Shown here: positions 9,521 to 18,181 of the stretch, piece after piece
How the letters are laid out: each line of letters starts with the position of its first letter
How positions within the stretch are numbered: the first letter of the stretch is position 1
Assembly: GCF_001425445.1 (NCBI RefSeq)
Contig: NZ_LMQU01000011.1
Location: forward strand, 434,326 to 498,325
DNA length: 64,000 nucleotides
Direction: 5' to 3'
DNA from: Devosia sp. Leaf420
GTDB lineage: Bacteria > Pseudomonadota > Alphaproteobacteria > Rhizobiales > Devosiaceae
The notes under the pieces: model-generated
The model's input: only the letters and a program-made list of their open reading frames with translations
Told to the model about the DNA's origin: nothing
The model's database searches: none
Translations under genes and position numbers: made by a program

Positions 9521-11479
9521 TTACGCACGACCGTCGGCACGGGCCCTGAGCGGCCCGCCAAGGAATGGCGCAAAGCCCGTTCCCATGATGACGCCAACAT
9601 CGGCGAGATCGGCATTGGCCACCACGCCTTCGCTCACCACCACTTCGGTCATGTCGACAAGCGGCTTCACGAGTTCGCGGCCAAGCGCCACGAGATCATC
9701 CCGCTGCGGCGCCGGTCCCTTGATGGCCTTGCCCTTTTCCCATTTGTAAAAACCTTCGCCGGTCTTGCGGCCGAGCTTTCCCTCGGCGATCAGCCGAGCA
9801 AACGTGCTGCCATCCGGCACCGAATGCCCAAGCTCGGTCGCAACCGATTTGCCGACATCGAGCCCCACCGTGTCCATCAGTTCGATCGGCCCCATCGGCA
9901 TGCCGAAGGCGACAGCGGCCGCATCGAGCAATTCCTTGCTTTCGCCGCGCTCCACCCGCTCGACGGCGCCCAGCATGTAGGGCATGAGCACGCGATTGAC
10001 GAGGAAGCCGGGCGCGGACTTGACTACGACCGGCGACTTGCCGATCGCCAGCGCAAAGCTCGCGCCCTTGCCGATCGCCTCATCCGAATTGAATTTGGAT
10101 TTGATCACCTCAACCAGCGGCAATTGCGCCACCGGATTGAAGAAATGAAGCCCGATCAGCCGCGCCGGGTCCTGCAGCGCCTCGGCAATGCGTTCGAGTT
10201 CGATGGAAGACGTATTGGTCGCCAAGATCGCGCCAGGCTTGAGCTTGCCTTCGACGCTCTTGAAAATCGACTGCTTGACCTCGAGCTTTTCGACCACCGC
10301 CTCGATAATCACATCGGCCCGCGGCACGCCATTGCCCTGAGGGTCAGCGGTCAGCCGCAGCATCGCCGCATCGACCTCGCGCTTCTTCTTGTAGCGCTTT
10401 TGGAAGAGTTTCTTTGCCCGATCAAGCGCCGGCTGGATCCGCGCCATGTCGAGATCCTGCAACGTGACGCTCATGCCGCGATAGGCGCACCAGGCTGCAA
10501 TATCGCCGCCCATGACGCCGGCACCGATGACATGGACGCGCGAAAATTTCGCGCCCTTGAGCCCCTGCTTCTTGAGCCCTTCGGAGAGGAAAAACACCCG
10601 TCGAAGATTGGCTGCCGTCGGCGAACCCATCAGCGGCACGAAGGCATCGACCTCGTGGCGGATCATCGATTGCCAATCCCCGCCATGCTGCTCGAACAGT
10701 TCGATCAGCGCATAGGGCGCGGGATAATTGACGCGGTTGGCCTTCTTGCCCACCTCTTCACGCATCTTGTTGGCGACATAGTCGCGGAGGAGCGGCCCAG
10801 CCATGGCGCGCTTCAAAAATCCCGCTGGCTGGGATTTGCGATGCTGCAGCACAGCCTTGCGGCCTTCCCAGCGCAGCATGTCGCGATGCCGCACGAGCTT
10901 GTCGACGAGATTGAGCCCCCGCGCCTGTCCAGCGCGCAGCATCTTGCCGGTCAGCATGATCTGCATCGCTTCCACGGGCCCAGCTTGGCGGATCGAGCGG
11001 CCGGTACCGCCAAAGCCCGGGAAGATGCCGAGATTGACCTCGGGGAAGCCAATGCGGGTTTTGTCGTCATTGACGGCGATACGATAGTGACATGCCAACG
11101 CCAGTTCGAGCCCGCCACCAAGGCAGAAGCCATGGATACCGGCGACAACCGGCACCTTCAAATTCTCGATCCGCGAAAACAGCGCATGCGTGCGCTTGAG
11201 CGCTTCGGGCAACACTGAAAAGTCGCTCATCGCGTCGAATTCGCTGACATCCGCCCCGGCGATAAATCCTGAATCCTTGCCCGAGAGCAGCACGATCCCG
11301 ATGATTTCCTGGCTATTGGCCAAGTCCTCGAAGCGGGCGACCAGGGTTTCGAGCTCCATGATCGCTTCCCGGCTCAGCGTATTCACCGAGCCCGTCGGCG
11401 AACTGATGGTCAGCCAGCCGATTTTTTCGAGATCGGTATGGAAGCTCCAATGCTTGGTCTCGGTTGCCTGCGCGATCAT
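9521..11479 (-). CDS. fadJ: Multifunctional fatty-acid oxidation protein: enoyl-CoA hydratase / 3-hydroxyacyl-CoA dehydrogenase
   Basis: A 652-residue fusion. The N-terminal crotonase domain (residues about 15-200) has the oxyanion-hole segment IAGADVSEF and the two catalytic glutamates in GFCLGGGLELALAC and GFPEVNLGIFPGFGGT. A Rossmann domain follows at about 315 (VHVIGAGVMGGDIAAW), and the dehydrogenase catalytic His is in LIGLHFFNPV. Two C-terminal 3HCDH domains contain APGFLVNRVLMPY and GRKTGEGFYKW. It is somewhat shorter than typical FadJ or FadB (about 715-730). It hydrates enoyl-CoA and oxidises 3-hydroxyacyl-CoA, feeding the thiolase encoded next. Confidence 0.9.
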   Translation of the reverse strand: MIAQATETKHWSFHTDLEKIGWLTISSPTGSVNTLSREAIMELETLVARFEDLANSQEIIGIVLLSGKDSGFIAGADVSEFDAMSDFSVLPEALKRTHALFSRIENLKVPVVAGIHGFCLGGGLELALACHYRIAVNDDKTRIGFPEVNLGIFPGFGGTGRSIRQAGPVEAMQIMLTGKMLRAGQARGLNLVDKLVRHRDMLRWEGRKAVLQHRKSQPAGFLKRAMAGPLLRDYVANKMREEVGKKANRVNYPAPYALIELFEQHGGDWQSMIRHEVDAFVPLMGSPTAANLRRVFFLSEGLKKQGLKGAKFSRVHVIGAGVMGGDIAAWCAYRGMSVTLQDLDMARIQPALDRAKKLFQKRYKKKREVDAAMLRLTADPQGNGVPRADVIIEAVVEKLEVKQSIFKSVEGKLKPGAILATNTSSIELERIAEALQDPARLIGLHFFNPVAQLPLVEVIKSKFNSDEAIGKGASFALAIGKSPVVVKSAPGFLVNRVLMPYMLGAVERVERGESKELLDAAAVAFGMPMGPIELMDTVGLDVGKSVATELGHSVPDGSTFARLIAEGKLGRKTGEGFYKWEKGKAIKGPAPQRDDLVALGRELVKPLVDMTEVVVSEGVVANADLADVGVIMGTGFAPFLGGPLRARADGRA

Positions 11480-11510
11480 GCTTGCTCCTCTTCAATCCGC
11501 CGCTTGACGC

Positions 11511-13976
11511 CTATTCGGCCGCCGTCCGCTGTTCTGTGTGCTTGAGCACATCCTTGTCGAAATCATCCACCTGCACGGCGCGCTCGGTGGCCTCGTCGGC
11601 CGCCCGCATGATGCCGGCTTCATTGTCGTTGATCACCCCTGCCGCCACCGCATCGGCAATGGCGTCGCGGTCGAGACGGCGATCAAACACGCCGCGGCGC
11701 GACGCCTTGATGAACCGGGCTTCGATTTCTTCGGCCTCCGTAACCTTGATGAGCGCATCTTCGAGAACGCCCGTCACGTCATTTGGGTCCATGCTCACAT
11801 AGACGCCCGTGGTCAGCCGATCGCGGAACGCACCGGGACGGAGCACCGCGCGGACGAACTTGTAATTGACGTCATCCGCGGCAGGCTTCGCGTGCCGCCC
11901 GAGCGGGAAGCAGAGGAAGCGCATGGCCGTGGCGAAAACCGGATTGGGGAAATTGTCGAACACTTCGCCAAAGGTCTTTTCCATCGAGGCAATTCGATCC
12001 TCCATGATCGCATCGACCACATCCCGATCTTCGGCCAGACGCCCTTCTTCCTCGAAACGCTTCAGCGTTGCCGACATGATGTAGAGGTCGCCCAGGATAT
12101 CGGCCATGCGGCCCGAAATCTTCTGCTTGGCCTTGAGCGCCCCGCCCAGCACCACCGTCGTCCAATCCGCCGTCAGCGCAAAGGCCTGCGAATAGCGGTG
12201 CAGCTTGCGATACCACCCCGCCATCGGCCCATCATTGGGCGAGGAGGCGAATGAACCATTGGTCAGCCCATGGAGGAAGCTCGCAACAATATTGCGCAGC
12301 ATGAAGGCCGTGTGCCCGCCAAAGGCAGCGTCAAAGGCATCGATTCCCTTCTGCCGATCCTTGCTCTGCGCCGCCTGCACTTCCTTGAGAAGGTAGGGAT
12401 GCGCGCGCAAAACGCCCTGCGCGAAAGTCATCAGCGTGCGCGTCAAAATGTTGGCGCCCTCGACCGTGATCGCCACCGGCAGCGCTTGATAGGCGCCGAA
12501 CAGATAATTGCCAGGCCCGTCCTGAATGGCGCGGCCACCCTGGATATCGAAGGCATCATCCATGCTGTCGCGCATGGCTTCTGTCGTCGTATATTTAAGG
12601 AGCCCCGCGATCACCGCCGGGCGCTGGCCCTCATCGACCATCGACGCCGTCAATCGCCGCGCCGCTTCAAAACTATAGGCGCGCTTGACCATCTCGCCGA
12701 GCGGCTCCGCCACGCCTTCCATGGTCCCAACCGGAATGCCGAACTGCCGCCGCACCCGCGCATAGGCCGAAGTCGCGCGCAGCGTCGCCTTGATCGAAGT
12801 CGACCCGATTGCCGGCAGCGAAATCGCCCGGCCTGTGGAGAGACACTCCATCAACATGCGCCAGCCCTGCCCGGCATAGTCCGTGCCACCGATCAGAAAC
12901 TCGATAGGCACGAACATATCCTTGCCGCGCACCGGCCCGTTCATAAACGCCTGCCGCGCCGGGAAATGGCGCCTGCCGATATCGAGGCCCGGATGGTCAT
13001 GGGGAATAAGCGCCAGCGTAATACCGATATCCTCGCCGCGACCAAGGAGATTGTTTGGATCCTTGAGGATGAACGCGAGCCCGACCAGCGTCGCGATCGG
13101 CGCAAGCGTAATATAGCGCTTGTCGAAGGTCAGGTTGACGCCCAGCGTCTCCTCGCCATTCCACATGCCCTTGGTAACAATACCAATATCGCGCATGCCG
13201 CCGGCATCCGATCCCGAATGCACGCCGGTCAGCGCAAAACATGGAATATCGACGCCCGTCGCCAGGCGATGGAGATACTTTTCCTTCTGCGCTGGCGTGC
13301 CATATTTTTCGAGCAATTCGCCGGGTCCGAGCGAATTGGGCACCATGACGGTAATCCCCGCCGCAACCGAGCGGCTCGCGATCTTGGACACGATCATCGA
13401 CTGCGCCTGGGCCGAAAAGCCCAACCCCCCATGCTCCTTGCCGATGAGCATGCCCAAAAAGCCCTTGTCGCGCAGGAACTGCCAAAGCTCGGGCGAGAGA
13501 TCGGCACGATTGTGCCGAATGTCCCAATCGTCGATCATCTCGCAGGCCGTCTTGGTCGGCCCATCGAGAAAAGCCTCTTCTTCCGCTGTCAGCGTCAGTG
13601 GCCGAATTTCGGTCAGCTTGTCCCAGTTAGGCCGACCCGAAAACAGCTCCGCATCCCAGCCGACGGTGCCGGCATCGAGCGCTTCCTGCTCGGTGCGGCT
13701 GACGCGCGGCAGGATGGATTTGACGGCCCCGAAGACCGGCGTGATCACCAGCGCCTTGCGCAAGGGCGCGACGCTCAAAGCCAGAAGCACGAGCCCGAGG
13801 ACGATCAGCAGCCAACTGCCAAAGCCGAGCCCAAATTCGGGATGGACCGGACCAAAATTGACGCCGGACAACAGCCCCAGCGCCAGCGTTGCGACGCCCC
13901 AATGCCAAAGCGGACTTTCCCGCATGGCCAAGGTTGCGAATGCCACGATCGCGATCACGAAAAGCAATAGGCCCAC
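11511..13976 (-). CDS. fadE: Acyl-CoA dehydrogenase, large FadE type
   Basis: An 821-residue flavoprotein of the E. coli FadE class (814 residues in E. coli), about twice the size of ordinary acyl-CoA dehydrogenases. It starts with two hydrophobic segments (GLLLFVIAIVAFATLAM, then HWGVATLALGLLSG and a third near 70-85), as in FadE. The dehydrogenase core contains GGLGFSAQAQSMIVSKIASRS, FALTGVHSGSDAG and SAYARVRRQFGIPVG. The GTG start at 13976 was chosen because GAGGAGG lies eight bases upstream; the ATG 40 codons earlier lacks this and would add a non-family leader. It is first in fadE-fadJ-fadI and transfers electrons from acyl-CoA to ETF. Confidence 0.88.
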   Translation of the reverse strand: MGLLLFVIAIVAFATLAMRESPLWHWGVATLALGLLSGVNFGPVHPEFGLGFGSWLLIVLGLVLLALSVAPLRKALVITPVFGAVKSILPRVSRTEQEALDAGTVGWDAELFSGRPNWDKLTEIRPLTLTAEEEAFLDGPTKTACEMIDDWDIRHNRADLSPELWQFLRDKGFLGMLIGKEHGGLGFSAQAQSMIVSKIASRSVAAGITVMVPNSLGPGELLEKYGTPAQKEKYLHRLATGVDIPCFALTGVHSGSDAGGMRDIGIVTKGMWNGEETLGVNLTFDKRYITLAPIATLVGLAFILKDPNNLLGRGEDIGITLALIPHDHPGLDIGRRHFPARQAFMNGPVRGKDMFVPIEFLIGGTDYAGQGWRMLMECLSTGRAISLPAIGSTSIKATLRATSAYARVRRQFGIPVGTMEGVAEPLGEMVKRAYSFEAARRLTASMVDEGQRPAVIAGLLKYTTTEAMRDSMDDAFDIQGGRAIQDGPGNYLFGAYQALPVAITVEGANILTRTLMTFAQGVLRAHPYLLKEVQAAQSKDRQKGIDAFDAAFGGHTAFMLRNIVASFLHGLTNGSFASSPNDGPMAGWYRKLHRYSQAFALTADWTTVVLGGALKAKQKISGRMADILGDLYIMSATLKRFEEEGRLAEDRDVVDAIMEDRIASMEKTFGEVFDNFPNPVFATAMRFLCFPLGRHAKPAADDVNYKFVRAVLRPGAFRDRLTTGVYVSMDPNDVTGVLEDALIKVTEAEEIEARFIKASRRGVFDRRLDRDAIADAVAAGVINDNEAGIMRAADEATERAVQVDDFDKDVLKHTEQRTAAE

Positions 13977-14115
13977 TGCACTGTCCTCCTCGGACGGCGC
14001 GACGCCATTGGTTGGGGCGTCGCCCGCAAGTCCAAACCGTAGCCGCCCATGGGGCAGCTTTATGATCACGCGCGAAGAAAACCGCGTTGCAATCATCGTT
14101 GCCTTAAAACTAGCA

Positions 14116-14131
14116 ACGTTTACGTAAACGT
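14116..14131. promoter_or_regulatory. Perfect 16-bp palindrome, candidate LiuR-like operator 1
   Basis: ACGTTTACGTAAACGT is a perfect inverted repeat, and its flank extends it to TTTACGTAAACGTCAA (14119-14134). This resembles, from memory, the binding sites of LiuR-type MerR regulators of acyl-CoA catabolism. Such a regulator is encoded by the gene after fadD. Confidence 0.6.
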
Positions 14132-14231
14132 CAACCAGGCGCCCAATACGTTCACACGATCTTGGGTATCTGCTCCTCCCGCAATGGCGCCTTGCGCGGC
14201 ACCATTTCCTCCAAAGTTTACGGGCAGTTGT

Positions 14232-14247
14232 TTGACGCTAACGTAAA
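14232..14247. promoter_or_regulatory. Candidate LiuR-like operator 2
   Basis: TTGACGCTAACGTAAA reads as TTTACGTTAGCGTCAA on the other strand. It shares the TTTACG...ACGTCAA-like half sites of operator 1 with one asymmetric position. It lies 92 bp before the fadD start and could control that promoter. Confidence 0.5.
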
Positions 14248-14338
14248 GGCGTGAAATAATTCTTGTCAGTGTCGGCGGGAGGAATGGCACAGGTCGAAAA
14301 GACCACGGCGCCGCCGGCCTCTTGAGGAGGAGTAGTTT

Positions 14339-16045
14339 ATGACGGCAGCCACGGACCGCCTGCGCCCCTGGATCGCCAACTATCCCGACGGCATCGATTG
14401 GCAGACCGAGATCGATACGTCGCCTGTCCATGAACAGGTCTTGGCCGCCTGCGCCCGCAACCCGTCAGCCGTCGCGCTCGATTTTCTGGGCGGCACCACC
14501 ACATTCGGCGAGCTCTCCAAAAAGATTGTCGCCTTTGCCGGCGCGCTGCAGTCCGAATTCGGCGTCCAGAAGGGCACCCGCGTCGCCCTCATGCTGCCCA
14601 ACACGCCATTCTATCCCATCGCCTATTATGGCGTGCTGCGGGCCGGCGGCATCGTCGTCAATTGCAATCCGCTTTATACCGTCGCCGAGCTCAGCCACAT
14701 CACCGCCAATGCCGGCGCTGACCTCATGGTCACGCTCGATCTCCAGCAGATTTACGAAAAGGGCGAGGCGCTGCTCAAGGCTGGCCACGTCAAATCGCTC
14801 GTCGTCTGCCATTTCCCCGATGCCCTGCCGCTTGCAAAGAAGGTCCTCTTCTCGCTCTTCAAGCGCAAGGACATGGCGCACCCCAGGAAATCCCCGCTTG
14901 CGAACCAGATCACAGCCTTCGACGATCTGATTGCCCTCAAGCGCACCCCGAGCGCCATCCACATCGACGCCAAGACCGATATCGCGGTCCAGCAATATAC
15001 CGGCGGCACCACCGGCATTCCCAAGGGCGCGCTGCTGACCCACGCCAATATCGCGGCCAATATGAGCCAGATCGACAAATGGGGCTGCGGACTCTTTTAT
15101 CCGCCCTCCAAGGTCGTCGCCGTTTTGCCCTTCTTCCATATCTTTGCGATGACCGTCTGCATGAATGTGCCGCTCTGCAATGGCACCCAGGTCGTCATGC
15201 TGCCGCGCTTTGAGTTGAAGGCATTGCTCGATCTTCTGGCGCGCACCAAGGCCAATGTGCTCCCCGCCGTGCCGACGCTGCTCAATGCTGTTGCCCGCGC
15301 GGACACGACCAAGGCCGAGCATCTCGCAAGCCTCGAAGTCGCGATTTCCGGCGGCGCCGCCCTGCCCGACGAAGTGCGCAACGCTTTTGCCAAAAAATCC
15401 AAGGCCATTCTCGCCGAAGGCTATGGCCTGACCGAAGCCTCGCCTGTCGTCTGCTGCGCCGCGCTTCGCGTCGCTTCAAAACCCATGTCCATCGGTCTCC
15501 CCCTCCCCGGTACCGATATTCGCTTCATCGATGTCGATACCAAGGAGGAAGTCGGCATCGGCGAAAATGGCGAGCTGCAGGTCAAGGGCGCGCAGGTCAT
15601 GCCGGGTTATTTCGAAAATCCGCAAGCGACAGAGGAAGCCTTTGACGACGGCTGGCTGCGCACGGGCGATGTCGGTCACATGGACGAAGACGGCTATGTC
15701 TTCCTTGTCGATCGCATCAAGGACCTGATCATCTGCTCGGGCTTCAACGTCTATCCGCGCATCATCGAAGAAGCGCTGATGACCCATGACGCGGTCGAGG
15801 AAACCAATGTCATTGGCGTGCCCGATACCTATCGCGGCGAGGCGCCCGTCGCCTATGTCAAGCTCCGCGCCGGCAAGGCCGTGAGCGAAACCGATCTCAA
15901 GCACTTCCTTGCCGAAAAGCTCAACAAGATCGAAATGCCCAAGGAAATCATCTTCAAGGACGCGCTGCCCAAGACGCTGATCGGCAAGCTCAGCAAAAAG
16001 GAATTGCGCGCCGAATACGCGAAAGAGAAGGCCGCCCACTCGTGA
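14339..16045 (+). CDS. fadD: Long-chain fatty acid--CoA ligase
   Basis: A 568-residue adenylate-forming enzyme that activates free fatty acids to acyl-CoA at the inner membrane. The AMP-binding P-loop is YTGGTTGIPKGALLTH (about residue 219). The motifs EGYGLTEASPVV, DGWLRTGDVGHMDEDGYVFLVDR and the hinge plus fatty-acid tunnel motif DLIICSGFNVYPRIIEE follow, and the catalytic Lys is near the C-terminus in PKTLIGKLSKKELR. GAGGAG precedes ATG 14339. It is divergent from fadE-J-I and overlaps the regulator gene by GTGA, so synthesis of the activating enzyme and the regulator is coupled. Confidence 0.93.
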   Translation: MTAATDRLRPWIANYPDGIDWQTEIDTSPVHEQVLAACARNPSAVALDFLGGTTTFGELSKKIVAFAGALQSEFGVQKGTRVALMLPNTPFYPIAYYGVLRAGGIVVNCNPLYTVAELSHITANAGADLMVTLDLQQIYEKGEALLKAGHVKSLVVCHFPDALPLAKKVLFSLFKRKDMAHPRKSPLANQITAFDDLIALKRTPSAIHIDAKTDIAVQQYTGGTTGIPKGALLTHANIAANMSQIDKWGCGLFYPPSKVVAVLPFFHIFAMTVCMNVPLCNGTQVVMLPRFELKALLDLLARTKANVLPAVPTLLNAVARADTTKAEHLASLEVAISGGAALPDEVRNAFAKKSKAILAEGYGLTEASPVVCCAALRVASKPMSIGLPLPGTDIRFIDVDTKEEVGIGENGELQVKGAQVMPGYFENPQATEEAFDDGWLRTGDVGHMDEDGYVFLVDRIKDLIICSGFNVYPRIIEEALMTHDAVEETNVIGVPDTYRGEAPVAYVKLRAGKAVSETDLKHFLAEKLNKIEMPKEIIFKDALPKTLIGKLSKKELRAEYAKEKAAHS

Positions 16046-16431
16046 GCCCTGTCGATCCCGAAAGCACCGAACTTTATTCGATTGCCGACCTCGCCAAGGA
16101 ATTCGGCATTTCGACCCGCGCCATTCGCTTTTATGAAAGCAAGGGCCTGATTTCGCCCGAGCGGCTCGGCGCCACCCGCGTCTTCCGCCGCCGCGATCGC
16201 GCCCGGCTGATCCTCATTCTCCGTGGCAAGCGCCTTGGCTTTTCCCTCCGCGATATTTCCGATTATCTCGCGCTTTATGACGCTGACCGCGGCCAGCAAG
16301 TCAGCCTTTTATCGGAAAAAGTGGATGAGCGTTTAGAACTCCTTGAACAACAACTCGCCGACCTTCAAACCACGATTGCCGAGCTGCACGAAATCCGCAA
16401 ACTTGCACGCGATCGAGTCGTTTTGAGTTAG
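16042..16431 (+). CDS. MerR-family transcriptional regulator, LiuR-like
   Basis: A 129-residue regulator starting at GTG 16042, overlapping the fadD stop. The N-terminal winged helix-turn-helix is YSIADLAKEFGISTRAIRFYE followed by KGLISPERLGATRVF and the second helix pair ILRGKRLGFSLRDISDYLALYD. A C-terminal coiled coil (SEKVDERLELLEQQLADLQ) forms the dimer. It lacks metal-binding cysteines. The sequence resembles LiuR regulators, which control branched-chain amino acid and fatty-acid catabolism. Its position after fadD, with palindromes in the fad promoter, suggests it controls both fad transcription units and itself. Confidence 0.82.
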   Translation: MSPVDPESTELYSIADLAKEFGISTRAIRFYESKGLISPERLGATRVFRRRDRARLILILRGKRLGFSLRDISDYLALYDADRGQQVSLLSEKVDERLELLEQQLADLQTTIAELHEIRKLARDRVVLS

Positions 16432-16435
16432 ACCC

Positions 16436-16969
16436 ATGTCCGAGCTGTTCACGCCATTGACCGATGGCACCGGCCATCCCAGTCGCTGGCCCTCTGCCAT
16501 GCTGGTCTGCAGCCAGACCGAAGCGCGCCGCAATGGTGCCGAATGGGCCCCGACCCACATCATTTCGGTCTATGGCCCGGAAAACCGCTATCTCGGCCTG
16601 CCCGATTTCGACCAGACGCGCCAAATCCATGCGCGCTTCGAAGACGTGGTGGATCCCAGCGCCCCCGGCGCACCGACCCCGGCCCATATCGAAGAAATCC
16701 TAGGCTTCATCGCGACGCTCCCCAAAGACGCGCGCCTGATGATCCACTGCCTTCAGGGCCGCACCCGCGCCGCCGCCATTGCCCTCGGCATTTTGGCGCG
16801 CACGCTCCCCGCCGACAAAGCCGGCCAGGCGATTTTCCGCACCGTGCCCCAGGCTTCTCCCAATCCCCTGCTGGTAGCCTTGTTCGATCGCGCCCTCGGC
16901 CACGATGGCAAGTTGATCAAGGCCGGCCGCAAATTCCCCTCGACGGGCCTTCGCGCAGCGGTCGCCTAG
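16436..16969 (+). CDS. Tyrosine/dual-specificity phosphatase-like protein
   Basis: A 177-residue protein carrying the Cys-x5-Arg phosphatase loop: His104-Cys105 to Arg111 (IHCLQGRTR). This motif forms the phosphate cradle of protein tyrosine phosphatases. The preceding strand (KDARLMIHC) and following helix (AAAIALGILART) fit the fold. Related small cytoplasmic proteins occur widely in Hyphomicrobiales beside unrelated genes, and their substrates are not known. It starts four bases after the regulator stop, so it is probably the third gene of the fadD operon. The general-acid Asp could not be assigned. Confidence 0.7.
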   Translation: MSELFTPLTDGTGHPSRWPSAMLVCSQTEARRNGAEWAPTHIISVYGPENRYLGLPDFDQTRQIHARFEDVVDPSAPGAPTPAHIEEILGFIATLPKDARLMIHCLQGRTRAAAIALGILARTLPADKAGQAIFRTVPQASPNPLLVALFDRALGHDGKLIKAGRKFPSTGLRAAVA

Positions 16970-18102
16970 ACGCTCTTGGCGAAAAGCCCGCCTGAACCGG
17001 AATAGGCGCTGGTCATATAGGCAGCCCGCGCCTTGTCGAGATTGCTGACGGCAGTATCGAGTTTGTCCGCGCTGAGCGGGTCGCTGCTGCCCAGAACACC
17101 AATGATCCCGGCCAAGCCCTCGGCGATCCGCGTTCCGACCGCGCCTGCACTGCCGATATCGTTTTGCGCCGCCTTGATCAGGCTCACCATGGCCTGTCGC
17201 GCCGACATCTGCTTTGTGCGCCGCTCGATCGCAGCGGTATCGGTGGTCTTGACCACGCGTTCATAGCCGGTCACGACGCTTTCCGTGCCGTCCTCGACCT
17301 GCTCTGATCCGGAAATATACGTCTCCGAACCGACCTCGTACCGCTCGCTGCCCGTCTTGACGCTTTCACGGCCGACAATGACGGTTTCAGTTCCCGTCTG
17401 CACCTGCTCGGTGCCATTCTGCTCGCGGACCGTCCCCGTCTGCTGCCGGTTCACAGTCCCCGCCGACAAACCAAGCTTGTCGAGCGCCGTGCCGGAAAGA
17501 TCGAGCAGCTCGTTGGTGACTTCTGCTAGCGTCAGGCTCTCGGCGTTATCGGTCTTGAGGGACAGATGGCCACTAGTATCAAGACTTGCAGTGAGCCCGC
17601 TCACGCTACTGAGCGCCGCGACCATCGCGGACTGGAATGAACCCGCGCTCGCCGTATAAGCAAAATTATGGGTGGCGCCGTTTTGGGTCACCGCCACGGT
17701 GCTCCCGGTAAACTGCACACGCGCGGCGGCTCCCGATCCGACCTGCACCGAAAAATCGGCCTTTTCATCGAGCCCAGCCGCAGTCGCCGACGCAAAGCCC
17801 CGCAGATCCCGGCTTCCCGTGAGCTTGGTCTCATAGACGGGACGATCCGCATAAGTTGGCCGCGTCTCGTAGACCGCCCGGTCCTCGGTTACATCCCGCT
17901 CGGTATAGACATCGCGCATCCCATAAGTCGGCCGGCTCGCATAGACCGGCTGGGTTGCAAAGCGGATGCGCGTCTCGCGCTTGACCTCTTCGGTGGTCTT
18001 GCTTTGGCCGATCGTGCTTTTGAGCGTGACGAGACTTTGCCGCGCCTGCTGAAAGCGCGCGGGGACACTCGGCTGGTTATAGCTTGCGGCGCTGATGGCC
18101 AT
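16966..18102 (-). CDS. Repeat protein with hexad and heptad arrays around a flagellin-insert-like domain, function unknown
   Basis: A 378-residue protein with an unusual layout. Residues 48-95 are eight hexads with a Tyr-x-x-Arg-x-Val/Thr pattern, and residues 219-281 are nine heptads with an x4-Gly-Thr/Ser-Glu pattern. Between them, residues about 116-195 (SVQVGSGAAARVQFTG, then FAYTASAGSFQSAMVAAL and a TASLDTSGHLSL strand) look like the insert domain seen in flagellins and hook-associated proteins. The ends are alpha-helical (QQARQSLVTLKSTI; C-terminal LDKARAAYMTSA), as in flagellar axial proteins, but there is no flagellar gene nearby. No signal peptide is seen. ATG 18102 follows GGAGACGGAG. 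It is convergent with, and overlaps by four bases, the phosphatase-like gene. Confidence 0.75.
   Translation of the reverse strand: MAISAASYNQPSVPARFQQARQSLVTLKSTIGQSKTTEEVKRETRIRFATQPVYASRPTYGMRDVYTERDVTEDRAVYETRPTYADRPVYETKLTGSRDLRGFASATAAGLDEKADFSVQVGSGAAARVQFTGSTVAVTQNGATHNFAYTASAGSFQSAMVAALSSVSGLTASLDTSGHLSLKTDNAESLTLAEVTNELLDLSGTALDKLGLSAGTVNRQQTGTVREQNGTEQVQTGTETVIVGRESVKTGSERYEVGSETYISGSEQVEDGTESVVTGYERVVKTTDTAAIERRTKQMSARQAMVSLIKAAQNDIGSAGAVGTRIAEGLAGIIGVLGSSDPLSADKLDTAVSNLDKARAAYMTSAYSGSGGLFAKSV
17260..17448 (-). repeat. Heptad repeat array inside the repeat protein
   Basis: Nine consecutive seven-residue units (residues 219-281), for example QVQTGTE, SVKTGSE, RYEVGSE, TYISGSE, QVEDGTE. 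Gly is at position 5, Thr/Ser/Arg/Tyr at 6 and Glu at 7 in all but the first unit. Units are diverged at the nucleotide level. Confidence 0.85.
17818..17961 (-). repeat. Hexad repeat array inside the repeat protein
   Basis: Eight consecutive six-residue units (residues 48-95): FATQPV, YASRPT, YGMRDV, YTERDV, TEDRAV, YETRPT, YADRPV, YETKLT. Tyr at position 1, Arg at 4 and Val/Thr at 6 dominate. Confidence 0.85.
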
Positions 18103-18181
18103 GGCACACTCCGTCTCCAAGCCATGCCAGACGGGCGCTAAACCCCGCTCAAGACATTGGGTCGCATTTTATCGACCGTAC

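Larger units (their letters stand above)
13977..14338. other. Divergent fadE/fadD promoter region (no gene)
   Basis: These 362 bases separate the leftward fadE operon from rightward fadD. I see no coding sequence. They contain two related palindromic sites, annotated separately, and a GAGGAGG-type ribosome binding site just before each flanking gene. Confidence 0.7.

Noticed and set aside
9404-11218. A 604-codon plus-strand frame opposite fadJ
   Set aside because: It is antisense to a gene with complete catalytic motifs; its composition (many Arg, His, Asp) and lack of domains mark it as a shadow.
12270-13970. A 566-codon plus-strand frame opposite fadE
   Set aside because: Same reasons: antisense to fadE, no domain, no ribosome binding site.
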